Assembly: GCF_002117125.1 (NCBI RefSeq)
Contig: NZ_CP019344.1
Coordinates: forward strand, 2,136,501 to 2,200,500
Length of the DNA stretch: 64,000 nucleotides
Reading direction: 5' to 3'
Source: Nonlabens spongiae
Lineage (GTDB): Bacteria; Bacteroidota; Bacteroidia; Flavobacteriales; Flavobacteriaceae
Positions 36,400-45,160 of this stretch are shown here, one piece after another (within the stretch, counting starts at the first letter, position 1; every line of letters begins with the position of its first letter). The notes beneath the pieces were generated by a model. That model was given only the letters and a program-made list of their open reading frames with translations, made no database searches and was not told the DNA's origin. The position numbers and the translations under genes were made by a program.

Positions 36400-38178
36400 T
36401 TACGCATCTACAATTCCCATTTTACGCAATAGAAAACTGGCATTCATGTTTGTCGCCACGCCATCTTTAAACTTGTAGTCAAAAGTCAACTCATCGTTAG
36501 TGATATCTGCATCAAAGAAGTAATTGGAGATTTGATCGTACTCATTTGCTACTTCTGTAAGGCTCAAATCGTGTGTAGCTATGATTCCTGTGGCACGCTT
36601 TCGCGAAAGCTTCTCTATCAATCGCCGTGATCCGTTTGCTTTATCCTGGGAATTGGTTCCCTTAAGGATCTCATCGAGGACTATGAAATAGGCTTCTTGC
36701 TCAATCTTATCGACAATGTACTTCAATCTCTTCAGCTCGCTGAAGAAGTAGGATTCATCATCCGTCAGGGAATCGCTGGTACGCATGCTGGTGATCAATT
36801 TTGTAGGAGCGTAGGAAGCTGATTTTGCATAAATAGGTAAACCCACGTTAGCAAAAACGATTTGTGTGGAAACCGTTCGCAAGAAGGTACTTTTCCCAGC
36901 CATGTTTGCACCCGTGATAATAAAAAACTCGCCAGATGAAATATCAATTGTGTTACCGATTGCCTTCTGTGGATCAAGTAAAGGGTGGATGGCTTCCTCT
37001 GCTTTCAAGTGAAAATCGCCTGTTTCAATCTTTGGAAAAATGTAATTGGGATGGTTGAAGGCAAAATTGCCCAGGGAATTCATCGCATCGATTTCAGCGA
37101 CGACTTCCAGCCATTGTGTAAGGTGTGTCTTATTCTCTTCCAGCCAGGATTCTATGGTTTGTACCTGTTTCAAATCCCACAACCCGAAGCCATTTGCCAA
37201 AATTCCAAACAGCATATTATTCCTCTGATCCAGCCTACCGATAGCAGCCGAGAGCTCTTTCAATCGAGCAGAAGCCGGCTTGCCATCAGTCAAAATTTGA
37301 TCGCGTTGCTCCTTAAGCAATTCACTTGAAAATTCTTGTTGCTCGATCTGCCGCAGTAAACTGGAGTATTGATTGAAAAACAGTTCTAACTCACTAATTT
37401 CATTGCTGAATTGCGTTATTTTTTTAACATAACGACCTGTAATCGCTAGTCCTAGAAAAAAGCCTGTTGAAAAAATATAGCCGTTGACAAAGTCTAAAAA
37501 GTAAGCAGTAGCTAGAAGGATATTCAGTGTAAAAAACAGCCACGGCAACCAAGAAAATATATTCGGAACAAATGAGCGATGTTTCTTCAACCAGACGGCA
37601 ATATCACTTGGACTTTGTTTGTTTTCCAGCAATGTTGCTGTAGCAGAATATTCCTGTCTGAAATCAAGCAATTGAGTCAACTCCTTGACGGCTTCCTGCT
37701 TTTTTGTAATTTCAAAGATGTCGTTGCTATTGAGCTTTCGCGCAAGCGTAATTATCCCTTCACGAGTGACGCTGCGATTAAGGTATTGAAAAATCGACCC
37801 TCTACCGAAAAGATCAATATCCCGATTGTATTCATGATCATCTTCAAGAAACCTGGAGCCGTCATCGCGGTGCAGAAAATCTCTTTTCCCGATTTTAATT
37901 TCTTCATTTTGAATGTCGATCAGAGCTTGTTTAAAATCACGATCGCGTTTTAAATCACTATGCCTAGAAACCAAAAAAAGAAAGATCGCCAGCGTTACAA
38001 CCACCGCTATTACTACCAGTTGCCAGTTTTCCCATAAAAAATATACGGCAGCACCACCGGCAAGAAATACCAGCAGTCTTATAAGACTGGATACTCGTAA
38101 CTGTTGCTGTAACTTGTTCTTTTCGAGCGTGAATTCTTCTGCTCGCTTTTGATATAATTGGATAAGGGTATCGTTCAC
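36400..38178 (-). CDS. Membrane-anchored MutS-like ATPase
   Basis: 592 residues from a GTG. Two pairs of membrane helices (about 30-70 and 210-250) precede a MutS-type ATPase: Walker A TGANMAGKST (423-431), SLTDDESYFFSELKRL, Walker B VLDEILKGTN (about 500) and THDLSLTEVA. It lacks the mismatch-recognition domain, so it is not a canonical MutS; such membrane MutS homologues are found in Bacteroidota without known function. The palindrome at 36599-36608 is read as LSRKR (523-527) between Walker B and the H-motif. The stop codon of the MmcQ-like gene lies immediately before its start. Confidence 0.88.
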   Translation of the reverse strand: MNDTLIQLYQKRAEEFTLEKNKLQQQLRVSSLIRLLVFLAGGAAVYFLWENWQLVVIAVVVTLAIFLFLVSRHSDLKRDRDFKQALIDIQNEEIKIGKRDFLHRDDGSRFLEDDHEYNRDIDLFGRGSIFQYLNRSVTREGIITLARKLNSNDIFEITKKQEAVKELTQLLDFRQEYSATATLLENKQSPSDIAVWLKKHRSFVPNIFSWLPWLFFTLNILLATAYFLDFVNGYIFSTGFFLGLAITGRYVKKITQFSNEISELELFFNQYSSLLRQIEQQEFSSELLKEQRDQILTDGKPASARLKELSAAIGRLDQRNNMLFGILANGFGLWDLKQVQTIESWLEENKTHLTQWLEVVAEIDAMNSLGNFAFNHPNYIFPKIETGDFHLKAEEAIHPLLDPQKAIGNTIDISSGEFFIITGANMAGKSTFLRTVSTQIVFANVGLPIYAKSASYAPTKLITSMRTSDSLTDDESYFFSELKRLKYIVDKIEQEAYFIVLDEILKGTNSQDKANGSRRLIEKLSRKRATGIIATHDLSLTEVANEYDQISNYFFDADITNDELTFDYKFKDGVATNMNASFLLRKMGIVDA

Positions 38179-38547
38179 TTAAAGGTTTTTGAGTAGATCG
38201 CGATCTTTTTTAGGCAATTTTGCAACGATGAGATCATAGGAATGATCGATCCATTTGAAAACGGCATCATCTTGCATATCGCGATTGATGCATATGGTAT
38301 TCCAGTGTTTTTTGTGCATGTGATAGCCACCGGTAACGGTTTCTCCGTACTCGGCGCGCAATTCAATTGCTGTTTCTGGATCGCACTTGAGATTTACAGA
38401 TGGCGCTCCGTTTTCCCATTTCTCGAGACTGGTCAGACAAAACATTTTGTTCATGACTTTATAAACCAACGTATCGTTATCAAATGGAAAATGAGAGGTC
38501 ACACCTTTCTTAGACTCACAGTAGTCTTGAAGATCGGTTATGAACAC
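38179..38547 (-). CDS. MmcQ/YjbR family DNA-binding-like protein
   Basis: 122 residues with the YjbR signature: LQDYCESKKGVTSHFPFDNDTLVYKVMNKMF at the start, then LKCDPETAIELRAEY, GYHMHKKHWNTI and a SYDLIVAKLPKK end. The fold resembles CyaY-like/double-wing DNA-binding proteins; the role is not established. It abuts the membrane MutS-like gene with no gap and overlaps the small gene upstream by 10 bp, so the cluster from 38916 to 35425 may be one transcript. Confidence 0.88.
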   Translation of the reverse strand: MFITDLQDYCESKKGVTSHFPFDNDTLVYKVMNKMFCLTSLEKWENGAPSVNLKCDPETAIELRAEYGETVTGGYHMHKKHWNTICINRDMQDDAVFKWIDHSYDLIVAKLPKKDRDLLKNL

Positions 38548-38726
38548 TTTTTTTCTTTATTGCGTTCTTCAATAAGGACTTCAGGATCAATCTCTAAAAT
38601 CTTCCCGTCCTTTTCAACTATTACAGGAGTTTTTTTGTATTTCTTGAATTCAAGCATTCTATCGAAAGCTAAATCGAGACCCTCAATAATCTTATCTAAT
38701 TGGTTTGAATTATTAGTTTTCTTCAT
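38538..38726 (-). CDS. Small partner protein of a zeta-toxin-like locus
   Basis: About 62 residues from the ATG at 38726; in-frame ATGs at 38738 and 38753 would lengthen it. The pattern LDKIIEGLDLAFDRMLEFKKYKKTPVIV followed by EKDGKILEIDPE resembles the small proteins that follow zeta-type kinase genes in Bacteroidota (from memory). It overlaps the truncated toxin gene. It may be the remaining antitoxin-like half of a broken module. Confidence 0.6.
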   Translation of the reverse strand: MKKTNNSNQLDKIIEGLDLAFDRMLEFKKYKKTPVIVEKDGKILEIDPEVLIEERNKEKKCS

Positions 38727-38913
38727 AATACTTTTCATATAAGAGCTCCCCAAGACTATAGTTTCTAATCTTCAACTTTTTTTCATGAGATCTGGCAATT
38801 TCATCAGCATTTACAAATTCATGACAATCCAAAATTTCCGGTAAAACTGTATAGGACGCGGTTGTCTTGCCCGAACCATTGCAGCTAGCTATGATGTATA
38901 AATTCTTATCCAT
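38713..38913 (-). pseudogene. Zeta toxin-like P-loop kinase, truncated remnant
   Basis: 66 residues from the ATG at 38913. The start (NLYIIASCNGSGKTTASYTVLPEI, then FVNADEIA) is the Walker A and first active-site region of a zeta/AAA kinase that is normally about 190-200 residues long. After NADEIA the rest is missing and only RSHEKKLKIRNYSLGELLYEKYYEE remains, which may derive from the original C-terminus through an in-frame internal deletion. The second Walker residue changes GCNG to SCNG. It overlaps the DUF4230 stop by 8 bp and the partner gene by 14. Confidence 0.75.
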
Positions 38914-39532
38914 CACTTTGACTTAGTTTTTTATAGTCACCAGCTCCATCAATCACCATCGCGCTGTAATCAAGTTTCCAGCCTATGGTTGCGGCAAGGC
39001 CTTCCATCATCTGGATCGCTCCCAGAGCTTCTTGCTGGGCGGCTTTCATAAGGCCGCTTTCTGGAATTTTATCTACAATATGCTGTTTTGCACTGCGGTT
39101 TGCTTCTGTAAGATCATCGCTGGTGAAGGAATTTGCCCAGCCTTCATACTTGTCGTAATAACTGAAGTCAGTCTCGATGCTCAAGACTTCAGGTTGCGGG
39201 AAATTTGTGAGCTTGATCGTTTTATTTTCTGTATCGCTGGACATCTCGATTTTTGATAGGTCAAAGCCTATATGCGCTTTGGCATTTACTAAAATGATTG
39301 CTTTTTTCTTACCGAGTAAAAAATTGGCAATCTTATCCTTGACATTCTGGTAATGGTAGATTTCAGAGAAGTCACCCTCGACCGTTATGAATTTACATAC
39401 CGACCTGATTTTTTCCATGAGCACGACGCTCTGCTGGTGGCGGTCCTCTTTCTTACCAAGATTTCCAAAAAGCCTAAAAACAAAAAACGCAACAACAGCT
39501 CCGGCTGCAAGACCTATGAAGAGTAATTCCAT
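38906..39532 (-). CDS. DUF4230 membrane-anchored protein
   Basis: 208 residues: one N-terminal anchor (LFIGLAAGAVVAFFVFRLF), then a domain with KKAIILVNAKAHIGFDLSKIE, FPQPEVLSIETDFSYYDKYEG and a helical end (DKIPESGLMKAAQQEALGAI). This matches DUF4230, a family of unknown function with a predicted beta-rich domain similar to SPFH-like proteins. It overlaps the wrecked toxin gene and probably heads the leftward cluster. Confidence 0.85.
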   Translation of the reverse strand: MELLFIGLAAGAVVAFFVFRLFGNLGKKEDRHQQSVVLMEKIRSVCKFITVEGDFSEIYHYQNVKDKIANFLLGKKKAIILVNAKAHIGFDLSKIEMSSDTENKTIKLTNFPQPEVLSIETDFSYYDKYEGWANSFTSDDLTEANRSAKQHIVDKIPESGLMKAAQQEALGAIQMMEGLAATIGWKLDYSAMVIDGAGDYKKLSQSDG

Positions 39533-39599
39533 GCCGCTAATTTACGATTAAACAGGATGTCTACTTTGCTGAGATCTCCGAGGTCTGGTCAATATCAAA

Positions 39600-40406
39600 T
39601 TATTTGGTCGCATATAAAATAGGTCTTGATGGCACCGCATCATTTTCTATAGGCGCCAGCTGTAGATCCATCACATAAATGCCGTCCTCGACTTCTTCGG
39701 GCACGTAAACCAGCTCCGTGATGGTAGCGTCCAGACGCTGGTCTCCAGAATAATCCCAAAATGCCTTATGGGCCAATAGTTTACCATCGTCCTTCTCTTT
39801 GTCTACGCTGGGAAGGTCTATGAGAAGATGATGTATTCCGCTTTCGCGAAAGCGTAACGCCACCTCCTCCAGCAAATACGGCGGATTTGTATTTGAGTAA
39901 TTGCGACTCAATTTTTCATCGCCATTGGGCAACGTGCGTATGATCACCGCCTGAACGCCATTTTCAAGCTCAGCTATCAAATCATTTGAAATGATCAAGT
40001 CATCACCTCTTTGTTCAGGCTGCACCGTGATCAATTGAGCTTTAAAAAAAGTACCAGATTTGAGCACATCGTGAACGCTGTGAAATTCCTCAGTTATGTG
40101 CCCAATGCACTCGGTATGCGTCCCATGGCTGTGCGGGTTAAAAAACACGTCATTAAAATTAGTCGAGCCACCTAGAGCGACTTTACCCACGTAACCGTCT
40201 ACTTCAACGTGTGTGATTTTGGGCTGGTCTATGTACCACGCTCCCACTCCAGCATCGTGCTGAATGGTCGTACTGATGTCGATGGGTGCTGATAAATTTA
40301 TATTCAGAGACTCATCGCCTAGTTGCAAAGACGTTTTCATAGGTTCATTATTACAGGAGATCATGCTTATTGTGGCAAGTATCAATATCAGATTTCTGGT
40401 ATTCAA
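39600..40406 (-). CDS. Cyclase/kynurenine formamidase-family lipoprotein
   Basis: About 268 residues if started at the TTG at 40406, which gives a lipoprotein signal (NLILILATISMISC-N). ATG at 40340 would remove the signal. The frame continues open upstream to 40502 but without a sensible start. The domain has the metal-dependent cyclase motif HSHGTHTECIGH (after FFNPHSHGTH) and HLLIDLPSVD. Members hydrolyse N-formylkynurenine or open cyclic amides; the substrate here is unknown. The palindrome at 39842-39851 is read as RFRES ahead of GIHHLLID. Confidence 0.8.
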   Translation of the reverse strand: MNTRNLILILATISMISCNNEPMKTSLQLGDESLNINLSAPIDISTTIQHDAGVGAWYIDQPKITHVEVDGYVGKVALGGSTNFNDVFFNPHSHGTHTECIGHITEEFHSVHDVLKSGTFFKAQLITVQPEQRGDDLIISNDLIAELENGVQAVIIRTLPNGDEKLSRNYSNTNPPYLLEEVALRFRESGIHHLLIDLPSVDKEKDDGKLLAHKAFWDYSGDQRLDATITELVYVPEEVEDGIYVMDLQLAPIENDAVPSRPILYATK

Positions 40407-40432
40407 AAGTCGAATTTGCTCAAATTTAGGTT

Positions 40433-40609
40433 TTAAAATCGAAAGGTGTTTGAGGCTATGAAATGCTTCTGCCGATTTAATCTGATCGCTGGATCTTTGC
40501 AATTATTTATTAATGAGTAGTCACTTTCATTTGAGCGTTCATAAATAATTGATTGAGCGTAAGCGATTACCATAAAAAACAGCGTTATAATAATTAATTT
40601 GCGCTTCAT
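40433..40609 (-). CDS. Possible small secreted protein (58 residues)
   Basis: The frame begins MKRKLIIITLFFMVIAYAQS, a good signal peptide, and ends IASNTFRF. It lies in the gap between the cyclase gene and the divergent SGNH gene, 26 bp ahead of the proposed cyclase start, so it could be the first gene of that transcript. The mature part (about 38 residues, one Cys) resembles nothing I know. It could also be a fortuitous frame. Confidence 0.35.
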   Translation of the reverse strand: MKRKLIIITLFFMVIAYAQSIIYERSNESDYSLINNCKDPAIRLNRQKHFIASNTFRF

Positions 40610-40621
40610 GTTTCAATTTTC

Positions 40622-42175
40622 ATGACTGACAGTCGCCGTACAAATTTTTTCTGGGCTCTAGTAGTGATTGCAGCGGGTGGAGGGCTATTTCTACTGGCGC
40701 AACCCTACCTACCCGAACGGCTGTTTTCTGAGAAAATGAGCGGAGCCGCAATTGTCATGGACAGCCTTATGCTGGAAGCCATGAACACCTCGCAAGTTGC
40801 TCAAAATGAGATCTCTGAGCAAGATTCTGTAGATGTTTCGACCCAAACTTCAGAAAATTCTACTGAACCCATCTTAAATCAACCTAAAGCTCAAGTTATC
40901 AAAAGACCGCCTTCTGAATTCTTGAGTGTCTATGATTATGATTTCAACAAGGAACTGGAGGTCGATAGTTTGGGGTTGAGAATGATTCCGCTTTCGCGAA
41001 AGCAAAAAAAATACACCGGCTACAACCACCTCAATTCGTTTTTTGAGAAGTTAAATGCCCTAGAACAAGACAGCATCTCAAATGTACGAATCGCATATTA
41101 TGGTGATAGTATGATCGATGGGGACTTGATTGTGCAAGATCTGCGTAGTGCGCTACAGGAAAAATTTGGCGGTCGTGGTGTAGGCCTCGTTCCCATGCAA
41201 TCAGAAAGTGCTCGCTCACGATATTCGGTAAAACATAAAACTACCGGATCTTGGAAGGATATAAGCTTCATGAAAACGCGATCAGATAGTTTGGATTTTG
41301 GGGTGAGCGGAGCAGTTTTTAATGCAGTCGATTCTACTTCGGCAGTTAGTTTCAAAGCCAGCGGCATCAAACATAGTTACCGACTCTACTCACCAAGATT
41401 GTACTACGGAAAAGGAAATGATAGCGCTGTGGTGTATGTGAAAAGTGAAAAAGACAGCGTTGCTCGATCCTTACCACTTAACAGATCTGGAAAACTCAAT
41501 AAAATCCTCCTTGATCCCGCAGCAATCAAGAGTCTGGACATTAAATTTAAAAATGCCGAAACTGTTCCCCTTTATGCTGTAGACTTTTTTGACGGTCAGG
41601 GAATCACTATAGACGGTTTTTCACACCGTGGAAATTCAGGAATGCCGCTGAGTCTATTGAAGAAAGACTTGATGCGAAAATTCCAGAATGAGCTGGATTA
41701 CGATCTGATTGTGCTTCAATTTGGAGCCAATGTTTTGAGTACCTCCACCTCACAATTCAACTGGTATGCGCGCCGCATGGAGCGCGTGATCCAGCACCTC
41801 AACGAGCTATTTCCAGACACGCCGGTACTGGTAATGGGAACTCTGGACAAAGGAACTAAAATTAAAGAAGAGGTTAAAACAGATTCCACCGTGGTACGAC
41901 TTCTAAGCGCTCAACAGCGGTACGCGGCAAACACAAACAGTGCGTTTATGAACCTCTTTGACCTTATGGGAGGCGTTCATTCCATGACGGCATGGCGCGA
42001 TCACAAACTTGCCAATGGAGACTACACGCACCTCAGCCCTAAAGGTTCCAGAAAAATGGGACGCATGATTTATGATGAATTGATGAAGGGGTATGCCGCT
42101 TTCGCGAAAGTTGAAAAAGAAGACGAAGTTGAAAGCGAATTTGAAATTGAAACTCAAAATCAAATTGATGACTAA
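40622..42175 (+). CDS. Membrane-anchored SGNH hydrolase-like protein
   Basis: 517 residues: one N-terminal helix (8-26), a long acidic/Ser-rich linker, and an SGNH domain with block I YYGDSMIDGD (Ser163), block III LQFGANV and block V DYTHLSP (Asp and His). This family often transfers or removes acetyl groups on surface polysaccharide together with an MBOAT partner. Palindromes are read as LSRKQ (124-128, just ahead of the domain) and AFAK (near the C-terminus, 42100-42109). It overlaps nothing but is followed closely by a second SGNH gene and an MBOAT gene, forming an O-acetylation cassette. Confidence 0.85.
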   Translation: MTDSRRTNFFWALVVIAAGGGLFLLAQPYLPERLFSEKMSGAAIVMDSLMLEAMNTSQVAQNEISEQDSVDVSTQTSENSTEPILNQPKAQVIKRPPSEFLSVYDYDFNKELEVDSLGLRMIPLSRKQKKYTGYNHLNSFFEKLNALEQDSISNVRIAYYGDSMIDGDLIVQDLRSALQEKFGGRGVGLVPMQSESARSRYSVKHKTTGSWKDISFMKTRSDSLDFGVSGAVFNAVDSTSAVSFKASGIKHSYRLYSPRLYYGKGNDSAVVYVKSEKDSVARSLPLNRSGKLNKILLDPAAIKSLDIKFKNAETVPLYAVDFFDGQGITIDGFSHRGNSGMPLSLLKKDLMRKFQNELDYDLIVLQFGANVLSTSTSQFNWYARRMERVIQHLNELFPDTPVLVMGTLDKGTKIKEEVKTDSTVVRLLSAQQRYAANTNSAFMNLFDLMGGVHSMTAWRDHKLANGDYTHLSPKGSRKMGRMIYDELMKGYAAFAKVEKEDEVESEFEIETQNQIDD

Positions 42176-42189
42176 AAGACGGTTTGAAG

Positions 42190-42253
42190 AGGCTCTCTGG
42201 TCAATGAGCATCTCGACTCCGCTCGATGACCACGGAGCCGAAATGCCCAGAGA
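42190..42253. repeat. Imperfect hairpin with TCTCGACTCCGCTCGATGA
   Basis: Arms CTCTCTGG...GCATCTCGACTCCG and CGGAGCCGAAATGCCCAGAGAG pair with a 7-base bulge. It occupies the gap between the first SGNH stop and the likely start of the second SGNH gene. It resembles the elements at 2741 and 44741. Confidence 0.6.
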
Positions 42254-42257
42254 GAAA

Positions 42258-43628
42258 ATGAATAAAATGTGCTGTTTGATCATAGGGTTTTTAGCAAGCT
42301 TCTTGTCAATTGCACAAACTGAATTGCAAATCAATCCCAAACTGATCGATTCTACTTTTCTAGAGATAAAATATGATCGCGTGCTGCACCCATTTTTTAA
42401 AAAACTGGATTCACTTAAAAACGGTCAGATCACCCAGCTTACTGTGGTTCATATAGGCGACTCCCATGTACAAGGACCTTATTTCCCTCAATATACTCGC
42501 GAGGGATTGCAACAAGTTTTTGGAAATGCCGGTCGTGGCTTTGTATTTCCCTATCGTGTTGCAAATACAAATGGTAGCGTAGATGTCAAATTCAAAAGCG
42601 ATGTGGACTGGAAATCTATGCGCAACGTAAAAAGTGATGGCAGCGATGATGTGGGATTGAGCGGGATTAATTTTGAAACAATTGAACCTGACTTTCTACT
42701 GGAAGTGAATCTGGATGAAAGCGTCGAGGATACACGTATCGTCAAAATACTATCTCAACACCCTGAGCGGTTCAAATTGAGTCTCGCCAGTGAAAAAGAC
42801 ATTATTAAAACAACAGTCCGATTCAAAAATTACACGGTCAAAAGTGGTGAGTATCTTGGGAAGATCGCAAGTAAGTTTGGTACCAGCGTTAGTGCGATCA
42901 AAAAGCTGAATGGGTTTAAAAATGACAATATCAATGCGGGTCAATCTATAAAAATTCCAGTTAAGCAAGGTGGTGAGAAAAATTCCAAAAACGTAAACTT
43001 TTCAGATCTCAAAAAACTCGTGGATAGTAGCTACTACCTGCCGCCAGGAAATAATCAATTTTACATAAGACCCGCTACAACTGCTGAAAGATATGTGCTG
43101 GATGGTCTCAGTTTTTCAAATAACGAAGTTGGGATTCTATATCATGCAATTGGTGTAAATGGATCTAAATTTAGTGACTATAATAAATTCCCTAGGTTTT
43201 TTGACCAGCTCGCCGCATTAAAACCAGACTTGATCATCATCTCTCTGGGAACTAACGAAAGTTTTTATACCAACTATTCTGTTGAAAAGCTCAGAAAAGA
43301 TATGGATGCCTTTAACCGTAATTTGTTGAGGCGCAACATCACCGGAAATATTTTACTTACCAGCCCGCCTCCATCCATTAAAAATAAACGTACAGCAAAT
43401 GAAACTGCTACCGAGTATGCTTATGAAATGGGAGTTTTTGCCAATTTAAATTCATGGGCATTTTACGATTTGCACTCAGTTTCAAGAGCCAGCAAAGCCA
43501 TGGAAGATTGGTACAAAGCAGGCCTTACGGCAAGGGATAAAATCCATTTTTTAGAAAACGGTTATAAACTTCAGGCGCAATTGCTGGTGCAAACTTTGTT
43601 GGAATCATACAACGCTTATAAAAATTGA
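42258..43628 (+). CDS. Secreted SGNH hydrolase-like protein with inserted LysM domain
   Basis: 456 residues from the ATG at 42258, which gives a signal peptide (CCLIIGFLASFLSIAQ). Upstream in-frame starts at 42168 and 42093 would add a basic tail and translate the hairpin repeat. SGNH block I VVHIGDSHVQG (Ser69) is followed by about 120 residues, then a LysM domain (191-236: YTVKSGEYLGKIASKFGTS ... GQSIKIPVK), and only then the rest of the hydrolase (LIIISLGTNESFYTN, DKIHFLENGYKLQAQ). LysM would bind peptidoglycan. Its stop overlaps the MBOAT start. Likely a periplasmic partner in O-acetylation (inference). Confidence 0.88.
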   Translation: MNKMCCLIIGFLASFLSIAQTELQINPKLIDSTFLEIKYDRVLHPFFKKLDSLKNGQITQLTVVHIGDSHVQGPYFPQYTREGLQQVFGNAGRGFVFPYRVANTNGSVDVKFKSDVDWKSMRNVKSDGSDDVGLSGINFETIEPDFLLEVNLDESVEDTRIVKILSQHPERFKLSLASEKDIIKTTVRFKNYTVKSGEYLGKIASKFGTSVSAIKKLNGFKNDNINAGQSIKIPVKQGGEKNSKNVNFSDLKKLVDSSYYLPPGNNQFYIRPATTAERYVLDGLSFSNNEVGILYHAIGVNGSKFSDYNKFPRFFDQLAALKPDLIIISLGTNESFYTNYSVEKLRKDMDAFNRNLLRRNITGNILLTSPPPSIKNKRTANETATEYAYEMGVFANLNSWAFYDLHSVSRASKAMEDWYKAGLTARDKIHFLENGYKLQAQLLVQTLLESYNAYKN

Positions 43629-45160
43629 ATGTAGTACAGGACATCTGGCAATGGTTGAGCTACGATCCGCAGCGACCGCTGCTGTTTAACAGTAGTGCTT
43701 TTCTGTATCTATTTCTAGGGTTCTACCTACTTTACATTCTTTTGCTGGACACCCGGCGTGCGCGTATTTTTTATGTGATCGGTTTCTCGCTGTTTTTCTA
43801 TTATAAATGCAGCGGCCTTTACTTTTTCCTTCTCATATTTTCTTCGTTTGTTGATTATTACATCTCTGAACAGATTTATAGAAGTGATAACCCAACCCGT
43901 AGAAAAGGTTTATTGATTCTATCGTGCATCATCAACCTAGGACTGCTCGCCTACTTCAAATACACAGGCTTCTTAACCGAAAACTTCAACGCGATTTTCT
44001 CGGGAGATTTGAGCTTTGGAACCATTTTTCTGCCCATCGGGATCTCGTTCTACACGTTCCAGACCATGTCCTACACTATTGACATTTATCGCCGCAACAT
44101 TCAGCCGGCTCGTAATGTTTGGGATTTTATGTTTTTCGTTTCGTTCTTCCCGCAATTGGTGGCTGGACCTATCGTACGTGCGGCAAATTTCATACCGCAG
44201 ATCTATGAACGGGTTACGCTTTCGCGAAAGCAACTCTCCTACGCACTCTTCCTCATCATGGGTGGCCTGATTAAAAAAGCCGTGATTTCAGACTACATAA
44301 GCGTGAACTTCGTCGATCGCATCTTTGAATTCCCAGACAATTACAGTGCTTTTGAAAATCTGCTGGGTGTTTACGGTTACACACTGCAGATCTATTGTGA
44401 TTTCTCGGGTTATTCTGACATCGCGATAGGTCTAGCGTTACTCATGGGATTTGAACTCCCACCTAATTTTAGAACACCATACCAAAGTGCGAGTGTTACA
44501 GAATTCTGGCGACGCTGGCATATCTCATTATCCAGCTGGTTGCGGGATTATCTATACATCTCTATGGGCGGCAACCGCAAGGGAAAAATCCGCACCTACT
44601 TCAATTTGTTCATGACGATGTTACTGGGAGGTTTGTGGCACGGCGCCTCATGGAAATTTGTGCTCTGGGGAGCTATGCACGGGACGGTCCTGGCGGTGGA
44701 AAAAGCATTTGGGATAACAAGGTTTACAACGGCAGGAGGCTTCGGCTCCGCTCAGCCACCTCTAAAACGAAGTATCAGAACGTTGAGCAGAGCCGAAACG
44801 CGACTATTAATCAACCGTTTCATTTTAGGAATCATCACCTTTCACTTTGTAGCGTTTTGCTGGATCTTTTTCAGGGCGAGCGATTTTGCCAATGCTATGG
44901 AAGTGATTCAAAATATAGGCGAGCTGCAATGGAATGCTTCTCAATTTTTAGAAATCCTGAAAGGCTACCAGAACATCACAATTTTATTGCTGCTGGGATT
45001 TGCGTGGCATTTTGTTCCACAAAAAGTCCAGGACTGGCAACTGAGAGTATATCATAAAACTCCGCTAGTGGGGAAAGTAGCGCTGTTTGCGGCTATCATT
45101 TGGTTGATCAGCGCAACGGCTACGAGTGGCGTGCAACCATTTATTTACTTTCAGTTTTAA
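43625..45160 (+). CDS. MBOAT family O-acyltransferase (AlgI-like)
   Basis: 511 residues from a TTG that overlaps the preceding stop (TTGA); the only nearby ATG is out of frame. About ten membrane helices are present. Conserved features are FFPQLVAGPIVRAANFIPQI, DFSGYSDIAIGLALLMGF, FWRRWHISLSSWLRDYLYI, GGNRKG and the catalytic histidine region GGLWHGASWKFVLWGAMHG. MBOAT proteins move acyl groups across the inner membrane for polysaccharide or peptidoglycan O-acetylation, with SGNH partners as encoded upstream. The palindrome at 44220-44229 is read as LSRKQ. A second repeat at 44741-44797 encodes TTAGGFGSAQPPLKRSIRTL, a segment absent from typical homologues. Confidence 0.93.
   Translation: MNVVQDIWQWLSYDPQRPLLFNSSAFLYLFLGFYLLYILLLDTRRARIFYVIGFSLFFYYKCSGLYFFLLIFSSFVDYYISEQIYRSDNPTRRKGLLILSCIINLGLLAYFKYTGFLTENFNAIFSGDLSFGTIFLPIGISFYTFQTMSYTIDIYRRNIQPARNVWDFMFFVSFFPQLVAGPIVRAANFIPQIYERVTLSRKQLSYALFLIMGGLIKKAVISDYISVNFVDRIFEFPDNYSAFENLLGVYGYTLQIYCDFSGYSDIAIGLALLMGFELPPNFRTPYQSASVTEFWRRWHISLSSWLRDYLYISMGGNRKGKIRTYFNLFMTMLLGGLWHGASWKFVLWGAMHGTVLAVEKAFGITRFTTAGGFGSAQPPLKRSIRTLSRAETRLLINRFILGIITFHFVAFCWIFFRASDFANAMEVIQNIGELQWNASQFLEILKGYQNITILLLLGFAWHFVPQKVQDWQLRVYHKTPLVGKVALFAAIIWLISATATSGVQPFIYFQF
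44741..44797. repeat. In-frame inverted repeat inside the MBOAT gene
   Basis: Left arm TTCGGCTCCGCTCAGC (44741-44756) and right arm GTTGAGCAGAGCCGAA (44782-44797) are complementary with few mismatches, separated by 25 bases. It keeps the reading frame and encodes a hydrophilic loop between two membrane segments. Confidence 0.7.

Noticed and set aside
37733..37748. Near copy of the palindrome (GCTTTCGCGCAAGC)
   Set aside because: It carries a mismatch in the core; I did not count it, though it may be a mutated copy inside the MutS-like gene.
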